Shown one piece after another: positions 1-5,453 of a DNA stretch of 5,453 nt; positions within the stretch are counted from its first letter, which is position 1; every line of letters starts with the position of its first letter. The position numbers were made by a program, and so were the translations under genes. Under the pieces are notes generated by a model, which was not told the DNA's origin, searched no databases, and saw nothing but the letters and a program-made list of their open reading frames with translations. The stretch lies in contig JAESUK010000073.1 in NCBI GenBank assembly GCA_016763095.1, forward strand, positions 1 to 5,453. Reading direction: 5' to 3'. Origin of the DNA: Alphaproteobacteria bacterium. Lineage in GTDB: Bacteria > Pseudomonadota > Alphaproteobacteria > Micavibrionales > Micavibrionaceae.

Positions 1-417
1 CGCCCATTGGATTTGATGCAACCGTATCGTTTGGAAATGGGAAAGAAAATCCCCACATCTAAGGGTGAAGATTTGTATGATGTTTGGGGTGATGTATTGG
101 CAAAAACATGCAACCAATTGGTACAACCGCATCCAAATCCTGCTGTGATTTGTCTCGCGTCCCATGAGTATATAAAAGCGGTGTCAGTGAAAGATCTTAT
201 TGGACCATTTATTACGTGTCACTTTAAACAAATTAAGGATGGTGAGCCGAAGGTTATAGGCTTGTTTGCCAAGCGAGCAAGGGGCATGATGGCACGGTTT
301 ATGATACAAAATCGTATTGAGAGTCCAGAAGGTCTTAAGGCGTTTGATCAAGATGGTTATGCCTTCAACCCTGTATTGTCGTCTGATACTGATTTCGTGT
401 TCTTAAGAAAAACGTGA
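1..417 (+). CDS. yaaA: Peroxide stress protein YaaA, C-terminal part (cut by the left edge)
   Basis: This is the last 138 residues of a YaaA/DUF328 (UPF0246) protein. The reading frame is open from the first base, and the opening residues RPLDLMQPYRLEMG match the interior of E. coli YaaA, so the TTG at 7 is not a start and the gene begins outside the window. Seen here are the conserved GEDLYDVWGD (residues 22-31), the LASHEYIKAV segment (about 52-61), the basic FAKRARGMMARF helix (89-100) with following IQNR, and the family's terminal pattern of a Gly-Tyr-x-Phe turn before a final strand. E. coli YaaA is about 258 residues, so roughly half is present. In E. coli it is a cytoplasmic, OxyR-controlled protein that limits free iron and DNA damage during hydrogen peroxide stress; that role is taken from the family. 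The downstream gene starts 104 bases on, and I see no convincing terminator between them. Confidence 0.95.
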   Translation, partial: RPLDLMQPYRLEMGKKIPTSKGEDLYDVWGDVLAKTCNQLVQPHPNPAVICLASHEYIKAVSVKDLIGPFITCHFKQIKDGEPKVIGLFAKRARGMMARFMIQNRIESPEGLKAFDQDGYAFNPVLSSDTDFVFLRKT

Positions 418-509
418 CTAATTGAAGAAAATATACATTTCAAAATTGCTTTTTAGCTAGAAATCGTTTTAAGTCACACTTTAGAGTATTTTATAGAGAT
501 AATTGTAGT

Positions 510-515
510 GGAGAG
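510..515 (+). promoter_or_regulatory. Ribosome binding site deciding the GTG start at 522
   Basis: GGAGAG lies six bases upstream of the GTG at 522. This is a good Shine-Dalgarno match and spacing. Together with the signal peptide that begins at this codon, it supports a GTG rather than a later ATG as the start. Confidence 0.7.
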
Positions 516-521
516 ATAAAC

Positions 522-1607
522 GTGAATTCTTCTAAGTTTTTAGCCAGTGTTGCTGTAAGTGTTGTTTTAATGAGTGGACAAGCCGTTGCGGGATTTGATT
601 GGCAACCGAGTGTTCGCCCATCTGTTCAAACGCAAGAGGTGGAAAGCGAGCCTGTTGCTGAGGTCGTGATGTCTCCGATTGATGCAGAAGTTAAAGTTGA
701 AACGTTAGCCCCTGCACCAGCATCTATGCCACCGCGTAGTGTTATTCAAGGGTTTGGTCATGATGTTCCCCTAAGTTATGCTCTTACTTCAATTGTGCCA
801 TCTTATTACGGATATGCATTTGGTAAGGATGTTGATCCTGCACTTCCTATTTCATGGAAAGGCGGAAAAGCTTGGGATGAAGTTTTGGCAGAGGCGTTAC
901 GTGATCAAGAGCTTTTTGCACATATTGATGCGCATAAAATTAGTATTCAAACGGTTGCGCCAACAAAGGCACCGACTGTTTCTCGTGTAAAGACATCAAG
1001 AGAGTTCGCACATGGTGGAACATACAAGAAGAGCGCTGGACGTGAAGTATTTGTTCGTCGTAATGGTGACATCCAAGTCCATGGAAATGGAGCGGAGCAA
1101 CCCGTATCGATGCCAGTTGCAGAAGATATGGCAGCAGAAGCGCCAGTAGATATTATTCAAATGGAAACAGCACCAGTTGTTCAAGAAGAGTTTTCTTTGG
1201 ATGTTCAGAAAGACGTAACAGAAGAAGTTATTGTTGAACGCATTAACCCAGACATTCCTGTTGAAGTTGCATCATACCAAAGTGCAACGGATGAGAACGT
1301 TTTTGAAATGGTGATGTCTGAGCGTGCCTCAGCACGTGTGTTAGATACAAAAAAGGTTTCCCACTTCAATGCTAAAGCTGGTCAAACAGTGAGAGGCACT
1401 TTGGAAAAATGGTCAGAAGCAGCAGATGTTCAGCTTTACTGGGAAACACCATATGATTTCCCTGTTGAGAAATCCATGGCATTGGCGGCAACATATCCGA
1501 TGGCTGTTCAAGCGTTGCTTGGTCGTTATGAGAACCATGATCCAAGACCAACAGTTAAACTTCACCCGAATTGGCCACACGGTCCTTCAATATTGACAGT
1601 TAAGTAA
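522..1607 (+). CDS. Exported protein with two TcpQ-like domains
   Basis: The 361-residue product starts with a Sec signal peptide: Lys5, a hydrophobic core at about 6-19, and a probable cleavage after AVA (residue 23). A Pro/Val/Glu-rich segment (about 24-75) leads to a first small domain at about 78-143 (VPLSYALTSIVP, then ISWKGGKAWDEVLAEAL). A basic stretch (155-190) and a second acidic, Val/Pro-rich linker (195-255) follow. The C-terminal domain at about 280-361 has the TcpQ (PF10671-type) pattern: FNAKAGQTVRGTLEKWSEAA, a W-E strand, a 'YPMAVQALLGRY' helix and a final strand ILTVK. The first domain looks like a divergent copy of the same fold. TcpQ and its relatives (such as PilL of conjugative pili) sit in the periplasm or outer membrane and assist a secretin in type IV pilus or secretion assemblies. 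No secretin or pilus gene lies in the window, so the partner is unknown. Family assignment of the C-terminal domain is fairly sure; the role is inference. Confidence 0.75.
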   Translation: MNSSKFLASVAVSVVLMSGQAVAGFDWQPSVRPSVQTQEVESEPVAEVVMSPIDAEVKVETLAPAPASMPPRSVIQGFGHDVPLSYALTSIVPSYYGYAFGKDVDPALPISWKGGKAWDEVLAEALRDQELFAHIDAHKISIQTVAPTKAPTVSRVKTSREFAHGGTYKKSAGREVFVRRNGDIQVHGNGAEQPVSMPVAEDMAAEAPVDIIQMETAPVVQEEFSLDVQKDVTEEVIVERINPDIPVEVASYQSATDENVFEMVMSERASARVLDTKKVSHFNAKAGQTVRGTLEKWSEAADVQLYWETPYDFPVEKSMALAATYPMAVQALLGRYENHDPRPTVKLHPNWPHGPSILTVK

Positions 1608-1635
1608 TACTGGGAAATATACTGGGGAAGTAAAT

Positions 1636-1664
1636 TTGACTTGGGTGTGCCGATCTTGTAGAAC
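1636..1664 (+). promoter_or_regulatory. Candidate sigma-70-type promoter for the membrane-protein gene at 1706
   Basis: TTGACT (1636-1641, five of six matches to the -35 consensus) is separated by exactly 17 bases from TAGAAC (1659-1664, four of six to the -10). Transcription would start near 1671, leaving a short leader before the ATG at 1706. If real, the membrane-protein gene is expressed separately from the TcpQ gene ending at 1607. This is inferred from pattern only. Confidence 0.4.
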
Positions 1665-1670
1665 GGTGCA
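1646..1670. repeat. Imperfect inverted repeat over the candidate -10 region
   Basis: The core is CCGATCT-TGT-AGAACGG (1650-1666), seven base pairs per arm with a single mismatch. As RNA it extends outward through two G-U wobbles and two further pairs to 1646-1670. No T-run follows, so it is not a standard intrinsic terminator of the upstream gene. Its overlap with the proposed -10 element makes an operator plausible; a 3' stabilising hairpin of the upstream transcript is the alternative. Confidence 0.4.
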
Positions 1671-1705
1671 TCAATTAAATTAGAAGAATTAGGACGTAAA
1701 ACTTT

Positions 1706-2086
1706 ATGGAGCGTATTAACACACATCTTGGTTGGGCAGTTGTATTGTCACAAATGACACACATTTTTTGTTGTGGTCTGCCTGCGTTGTTCAGTGTTAT
1801 GAGCCTTCTTTCGGGATTTGGTCTTATCGGGATTATGCCGTCTTCTTTGAATGTTATTCATGACACGCTACATGCCTATGAAGTTCCTGTGCTGATTACC
1901 TCGGGCGTGCTTTTGGTTATTGGTTGGGCGTTATACGTATACAGCCGTAAGCTTGATTGTACGAAAACAGCATCTTGTTCACATGCCCCATGCGCACCAA
2001 AGAAAAAGAAATCTAGCTATATCTTATTCGGTGCGACAGCATTATTTGTGATGAATGTTACTATTCTCGCGTTTTTCACTCATTAG
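1706..2086 (+). CDS. Small cysteine-rich membrane protein, possibly MerC/MerT-like
   Basis: The 126-residue protein has three likely membrane helices: about 9-43 (long, perhaps a re-entrant pair), 58-80 and 103-124. The first contains HIFCCGLP (His19, Cys22, Cys23, Pro26), a vicinal cysteine pair inside the membrane. The loop between helices 2 and 3 carries Cys85, Cys91 and Cys96 with His93, followed by a KKKK patch that should hold this loop on the cytoplasmic side. Paired membrane cysteines plus loop cysteines recall MerC/MerT-type mercuric ion transporters and related small metal-binding membrane proteins. The full-length similarity is not strong enough for a firm family call, and no merR, merP or merA is visible. 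The ATG at 1706 is preceded by AGGA at 1691-1694, an 11-base gap, which is rather long. It lies 98 bases after the TcpQ gene, with a candidate promoter in between. Confidence 0.6.
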   Translation: MERINTHLGWAVVLSQMTHIFCCGLPALFSVMSLLSGFGLIGIMPSSLNVIHDTLHAYEVPVLITSGVLLVIGWALYVYSRKLDCTKTASCSHAPCAPKKKKSSYILFGATALFVMNVTILAFFTH

Positions 2087-2087
2087 G

Positions 2088-2112
2088 CGACTATTGGTTA
2101 GCCGAACTTTTT
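2088..2112 (+). terminator. Weak candidate terminator between convergent genes
   Basis: CGACTA and TAGCCG (2088-2093 and 2099-2104) form a six-position stem with one A-C mismatch on this strand and a five-base loop, followed after AAC by TTTTT at 2108-2112. It lies just after the membrane-protein stop and overlaps the end of the convergent DinB-family gene. The stem is short, so this is only a possibility. Confidence 0.25.
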
Positions 2113-2613
2113 CTCTTCATTCCGTTGAAATTCAAGCGTTGCAGGTGCGACGCCGACATTTTTGTCAATTACGATATCCTGTTGTTCTGCGAGAAGTTTG
2201 ATAAAGGCAAGGTGATGAACTGTGTGGCTTAGTGTTGCGAGAAGCTCGCGTCCAAAAGTAGAGTTTGTTGAACACCCATCCATTGTGACCATTACAGGTT
2301 CTATGAGATCTGTTTGTGCCACTTTTTCAAGCAGTTTTTCTGTTTCTAAGTCAAGTTGAGCGATGGCAAAGTGCTGATTTGTTTCTATTTTATGGTTTCG
2401 TGCGCGGGCATCGTAATTGATGTAGTTTTGTCCATCATTGAGCATTTTTATGCACTCGATAATGTGGCGCATATGAGCCCCTATCGAAGAGGCTGTGTCT
2501 GTGTGCAGGAACTGTTCTTCTGTGCAGGCACTTAGGACAGAGAGTGTTTGTGCATGAGTGGTTACAATGCTTTTTTCAAATTCTGAGATAGATGTTTTAT
2601 TTATTATGTTCAT
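2098..2613 (-). CDS. DinB/YfiT-fold putative metal-dependent protein
   Basis: The 171-residue protein fits the usual size of the DinB-like four-helix-bundle superfamily. The expected metal-ligand histidines are present: His47 in SIGAHMRHIIE (with His50 nearby), and His130 and His134 in LSHTVHHLAFIK. The NYDARARNHKIET segment (66-78) and the GVAPATLEF motif near the C-terminus (154-162) match a DinB subfamily well known from Bacteroidetes and other bacteria. Proteins of this fold bind Zn or Ni and some act as thiol-dependent transferases or hydrolases; the substrate of this subfamily is not known to me. The ATG at 2613 has no strong Shine-Dalgarno sequence (a GGAA lies 17 bases upstream). The gene ends 11 bases from the convergent membrane-protein gene and is divergent from the next gene. 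Confidence 0.85.
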   Translation of the reverse strand: MNIINKTSISEFEKSIVTTHAQTLSVLSACTEEQFLHTDTASSIGAHMRHIIECIKMLNDGQNYINYDARARNHKIETNQHFAIAQLDLETEKLLEKVAQTDLIEPVMVTMDGCSTNSTFGRELLATLSHTVHHLAFIKLLAEQQDIVIDKNVGVAPATLEFQRNEEKKFG

Positions 2614-2696
2614 AAAATTATATTCGCATATTCCAATGAAACTGTTACTAGAAATTTCATTTACTTTATTATTAACATAATATATTGTCCGAAGCT
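2614..2696. promoter_or_regulatory. A+T-rich divergent intergenic region
   Basis: This 83-base gap separates the divergent DinB-family gene and the interrupted gene beginning at 2697, so it should carry promoters in both directions. It is strongly A+T-rich with several -10-like words (CATAAT at 2676-2681 on the plus strand; TATAAT on the minus strand at 2622-2617). No well-spaced -35 partner stands out, so no individual promoter is called. Confidence 0.35.
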
Positions 2697-3202
2697 ATGA
2701 ATCAGGATCATTTAGGAAATGAATTGTATGTAAGGGCGGTTAATAGATTTAACCGCGTGTCCTTGCCTGCGCAAATTGCAGATTATTTGCGTGCTAAAAA
2801 GGACATGATTTTAGATGCAGATAAACCGTCAGATCGTGATGATTTGTGCATATTCCGTGCACCTAAAGATAGAGGGTTCTTAGTCAATCACTTCTCATCT
2901 CATGTTGGTTTAGCGCTTAAGGTTGGGTGGGGCGTGAATAGAAAGATGTTTGGTATCCGACCAAAAAATCACGTGCCCAGCACTTTGTATTGTCGTATTG
3001 CGATGATGTTGAGTTTAAAAACGATGCTATACAGCTTTCTAACGTTCTATTGAAATCCTCAGGAATCCCAGAGTATGTAAAAGGTGAAACGCGCGAAGTT
3101 GTTGTTAGACGATTTGAACATGGTCACCCAGGTGAGATTGGTTTTGTTCAGATCATGGATAAAGATACTTGGAATATGCGTTTCCCTGATAACTCGTTAT
3201 AG
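2697..3202 (+). pseudogene. Unrecognised gene interrupted by a one-base frameshift
   Basis: Two overlapping frames together give one coherent product of about 168 residues. The first runs from the ATG at 2697 (a TTG at 2685 is in frame) and would stop at 3053; the second reads to the stop at 3200-3202. A TAG in the second frame at 2939-2941 places the junction after that point. The A6 run at 2963-2968 is the natural site: a seventh A joins ...FGIRPK to KSRAQHFVLSYCDDVEF. Past the junction the first frame becomes unlike a protein (RIAMMLSLKTMLYSFLTFY), while the second is ordinary soluble sequence ending GFVQIMDKDTWNMRFPDNSL. The restored protein has no signal peptide, membrane helix or known motif; I do not recognise it. 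Neither candidate start has a clear ribosome binding site. Sequencing error, real decay, or slippage at the A-run are all possible. Confidence 0.7.
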
Positions 3203-3220
3203 AAAATTCAATCACATTAC

Positions 3221-3249
3221 AAAACCTATGAGAAGTCTTTTGATAGGTT
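3221..3249 (-). terminator. Weak candidate terminator at the end of the minus-strand gene
   Basis: AACCTAT (3223-3229) and ATAGGTT (3243-3249) are a perfect seven-base inverted repeat with a 13-base loop. Read on the minus strand the second arm runs into TTTT, and the gene's stop codon (3226-3228) lies in that arm. The stem is A+T-rich and the loop long, so termination would be inefficient. Confidence 0.3.
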
Positions 3250-4601
3250 ACGCTCTATGGTTTTCATAGCGCAGGCTATTTCTTGGCTTCCTGTGATGGC
3301 GCAAGCTGGTTGCCCCTCATGATCAAATACTATTGTAAAGCCTTTTGCCCCTTCGAAGAGTTGTTTCAAGGTGTTCCCAATTTTATTCTGATATTGTACT
3401 CGAGACTTACTTTGTATCTGTAAGATTTGATCATGTGACGTAGTGTCACTGAGCCATGAGCTATGTATGAAAGCATCTTGTAAGAAAGAGTCCTTTCCTG
3501 CACGGCGTATGTCAATGGGAACGGAGAGGGGTATTTTTTGGAGAAGCTCAATTGTTTTTGGATTGCCCGTGACCGCGATATGTTGTCGCCCATGTGTCTC
3601 TGAATGCACCAACTTCCCACAGTTCCAGAGCGGTGTACGATATTTGATGTTGTGTCGCCTTCCATGGTTCTTGAGCGTCCCCTAGATTCCATGATATGGC
3701 CTGCAATCACTGCACCAATTTCAAGCTTTGTGAGCTTTGTTTCTGTTGGTCCATTGGTAATATGTCGGCTTTTCTGTGTTAGGGGCAAGGGGCTTTGTTG
3801 GTTCGTTGCATCCAGAATGTTTTGTATGTTTTCTGTCGGTGCATTGTTGACCACTATGATGCGTTCAGGATCATTTTTAGTTCCGTGATGTTTTCCGAGG
3901 ATCACGGCTTCGTGTGTATCTATGATGTTCTTTGCCTGTGAGAAGAAGTCTCTTGGTGTTCGTGTTGTAATATGAACGCCGCTTTTTTCAAATTCTGGAA
4001 GCATACTAATGGGTAATGCTGTTGCAATTGGAAGAAGGTGAAAGTTTTGTGTTGAAGGGCTCTTTTTTGTTAAAGTGATGGCTGTATCCAACTTATTAAT
4101 CTCATCTGATAATTCAGAAAATTGAATATGGTCATCTCTCATACGACAAACTTTAAAGTGAGGGGTATCAAGGTTGTTTGTATATTGCAGGGCGTTGTAT
4201 TCTTCTGCTTCTAATTTTACGTGTGGAAATGTCGGAAGGTTAAAACGATTAGCAATTTGTGAGGTGTTCTTTGAGTCGAGTGCAAGTTGAATGTGTTGCC
4301 AGTTCTTGCGTACAAATTCTTCGTTAAAAACCACCATGTTTGTAGAAGATGTTCCATGTATTTGGGGAATGAACCATGGCTTTTCTTTGATCAGTTTTGC
4401 ATCAATTTTTGAAATGGCATGTCCGTATTCGTTGATGTCCCATGCGCGATCCCCTAGAAGGGCGCGGGCGTTTCTATTGTCGAGGACGATGCCAATAGGG
4501 GTGCTTCTGTCGTAAATGATACAACCACCTTTGTTTCTTATGTGGTCGCGTGTTTGAGTGTCGTTTAAGCTACTTATATTAACGCAGGGATCTTTACGCA
4601 T
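3226..4601 (-). pseudogene. Large unrecognised gene interrupted by a one-base frameshift
   Basis: The ATG at 4601 has an excellent ribosome binding site. From it the frame runs through about 320 residues of ordinary soluble protein and then turns into unlikely sequence until a stop at 3366. A second frame, open from just after a TAG at 3682-3684, carries natural sequence (KLVHSETHGRQHIAVTGNP through QLFEGAKGFTIVFDHEGQPA) to the stop at 3226. Joined, they give about 458 residues, so one base is missing between about 3600 and 3681. Restoring an A at 3643-3645 (giving TTSKYRTPLWNCGKLVH) or a G at 3616-3618 are two fits. There is no signal peptide, membrane helix or catalytic motif that I recognise. 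The visible parts are an N-terminal segment with GGCIIYDRSTPIGIVLDNRNARALLGD (17-43), a middle rich in Asn/Thr, and a C-terminal alpha/beta-like region. It follows uup on the same strand after 87 bases and may have its own promoter. The function is unknown. Confidence 0.7.
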
Positions 4602-4606
4602 GTTTG

Positions 4607-4611
4607 TCCTT
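4607..4611 (-). promoter_or_regulatory. Ribosome binding site for the gene starting at 4601
   Basis: Read on the minus strand, AAGGA lies five bases before the ATG. It is the clearest Shine-Dalgarno sequence in the window. It fixes the start and argues that this interrupted gene was, or is, translated. Confidence 0.7.
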
Positions 4612-4644
4612 CACATTCACTTATCTCTAGTATCACGAGCAGGA

Positions 4645-4673
4645 AAACTAGCCTTTTTATGCATATATGTCAA
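4645..4673 (-). promoter_or_regulatory. Candidate promoter in the gap between uup and the 4601 gene
   Basis: On the minus strand a perfect TTGACA (4673-4668) is followed after 17 bases by TAGTTT (4650-4645), only three of six matches to a -10. The -35 is consensus but the -10 is poor, so promoter activity is uncertain. If used, transcription would begin near 4638, giving a leader of about 37 bases. Confidence 0.35.
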
Positions 4674-4688
4674 TAAAATTAAGTGAGA

Positions 4689-5453
4689 TTAGGCAGGCTT
4701 CATTTCACTCAACTCTAACCACCTTGTTTCATAGCGGTCTCGTTTTGTTTCTGCATCGCTGAGTGCTTTTGTTACTTTATGAAATTCGGCAGGATCTTTC
4801 TGATAAAAATCAGGATCGCGGAGTTGAGTATTGTGCGCGTCGATTTCAGTTGTAAGCTTTTCAATTTTCTTTGGTAGCTCTGTGAGTTCGTATTCTAGCT
4901 TATAAGAAAGTTTTATTTCTTTCTTGGCTTTAGGCTCTTCTGTTACTTTTTCAATCATAGGAGCAGATTTTTTAGGCTTTCCCTTTTTCTCTTTCTTGGG
5001 TTTAGCTTCTTTTTGTTTTTGTGCCAAATAGTCGCTGTAGCCCCCGACGCAATGATCAATCTTTGTGTCGCCTTCAAAGGCAATGATTTGTGTCACAGTT
5101 TGATCCAAAAAGTCCCTGTCATGGGACACGACGATTAATGTTCCTTTGTATTGAGATATGATTTCTTCGAGCATATCCAATGTTTCCATATCTAAATCAT
5201 TTGTCGGTTCATCAAGGATGAGGCAACTCTTGGGGCTTGCCAAAATCTTGGCAAGCATGAGGCGGTTTTTTTGTCCTCCAGAGAGGTTGCAAACGCGGTC
5301 TTCTATGCGCGCAGGATCAAACATAAAGTCTTTGAGGTATCCGCAGATATGGCGCTCTTTCCCCATAACTTCGATGTAGTCATTTCCCGATGGAGAGAGG
5401 ACTTTTTTGAGCGTGAATTTAGGGTTTAGCTCGCTTCTCTTTTGATCGAAATA
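4689..5453 (-). CDS. uup: ABC-F ATPase Uup, C-terminal part (cut by the right edge)
   Basis: The frame is open to the window edge. Its first residues, YFDQKRSEL, match the interior of E. coli Uup, so the ATG at 5366 is internal and 254 residues of a protein near 600-640 are present. They hold the second ATP-binding domain from after its Walker A: the LSGGQ signature (57-61; 5285-5271), Walker B with catalytic glutamate in LILDEPTNDLD (78-88, Glu82), and the H-loop SHDRDFLD (His111). A strongly Lys-rich linker (about 146-179) leads to the Uup-type C-terminal coiled coil (about 180-245), which binds DNA in the E. coli protein. ABC-F proteins are soluble ATPases that act on the ribosome rather than transporters. 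Uup is tied to ribosome function and to lowering precise excision of transposons. The GKERHICGYLKDFMF segment is typical of Uup and separates it from EttA and other ABC-F members. Confidence 0.93.
   Translation of the reverse strand, partial: YFDQKRSELNPKFTLKKVLSPSGNDYIEVMGKERHICGYLKDFMFDPARIEDRVCNLSGGQKNRLMLAKILASPKSCLILDEPTNDLDMETLDMLEEIISQYKGTLIVVSHDRDFLDQTVTQIIAFEGDTKIDHCVGGYSDYLAQKQKEAKPKKEKKGKPKKSAPMIEKVTEEPKAKKEIKLSYKLEYELTELPKKIEKLTTEIDAHNTQLRDPDFYQKDPAEFHKVTKALSDAETKRDRYETRWLELSEMKPA

Noticed and set aside
7..9. TTG as a start codon for the yaaA frame
   Set aside because: Codons before it (Arg-Pro) continue the match to the interior of YaaA, so the gene extends beyond the left edge.
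418..521. Terminator or promoter between yaaA and the TcpQ gene
   Set aside because: The T-runs lack a real G+C stem, and GATAAT at 498-503 has no acceptable -35 at 15-19 bases.
996..1184. Minus-strand open frame inside the TcpQ gene
   Set aside because: Trp/Cys/His-rich shadow of a real coding frame, with no start signal.
2617..2622. TATAAT on the minus strand just upstream of the DinB-family ATG
   Set aside because: It lies four bases before the ATG, so transcription would start inside the gene, and there is no paired -35.
3600..3684. Programmed frameshifting in the large minus-strand gene
   Set aside because: No slippery heptamer in the required frame and no evident stem-loop; a lost base explains it more simply.
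3443..3888. Open frames on the plus strand antisense to the large minus-strand gene
   Set aside because: No ribosome binding site, unlikely composition, and full overlap with the better-supported minus-strand coding sequence.
5364..5366. ATG as the start of a 225-residue ABC ATPase
   Set aside because: The frame stays open to the right edge and the upstream residues match Uup; a start here would lack Walker A.
1..5453. Mobile elements, CRISPR arrays, tRNA or rRNA genes, toxin-antitoxin or defence systems
   Set aside because: No long repeats, transposase or integrase motifs, spaced repeats or tRNA-like folds were found on reading both strands.

Overview
The window is an A+T-leaning stretch of a bacterial chromosome with ordinary bacterial gene density and no gene-free stretch over 300 bases. 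I see no mobile element, CRISPR array, tRNA or rRNA. The recognisable proteins point to a proteobacterium: a YaaA C-terminus and an Uup-type ABC-F C-terminus, both close to the enterobacterial forms, plus a secreted TcpQ-domain protein. The low G+C and the Pro/Val-rich periplasmic TcpQ protein would fit a low-GC alphaproteobacterium, possibly of the Micavibrio or host-associated kind. That placement is inference and not firm.

Layout, left to right. Positions 1-417 (+) hold the C-terminal half of peroxide-stress protein YaaA. Positions 522-1607 (+) hold an exported protein with two TcpQ-like domains. A promoter-like sequence and an imperfect dyad follow at 1636-1670, upstream of a small cysteine-rich three-helix membrane protein (1706-2086, +). 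A DinB/YfiT-fold protein runs convergent to it (2098-2613, -). Divergent from that is an unrecognised gene (about 2697-3202, +) whose frame is broken by one base at an A6 run. Convergent to it is a large unrecognised gene (3226-4601, -), also broken by one base around 3600-3680. Its neighbour upstream on the same strand is the C-terminal part of the ABC-F ATPase Uup (4689-5453, -), which runs off the right edge.

The genes do not form an obvious pathway. YaaA (oxidative-stress protection), a DinB-fold protein and Uup (translation or DNA-related ABC-F) are housekeeping or stress genes, and the rest are lineage-specific. The most notable result is the pair of adjacent interrupted genes. Both need the same correction, a -1 re-reading or one restored base, and both are coherent on either side of the break. 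Sequencing error, true gene decay and, for the first gene only, programmed slippage at an A AAA AAT heptamer are the competing explanations.
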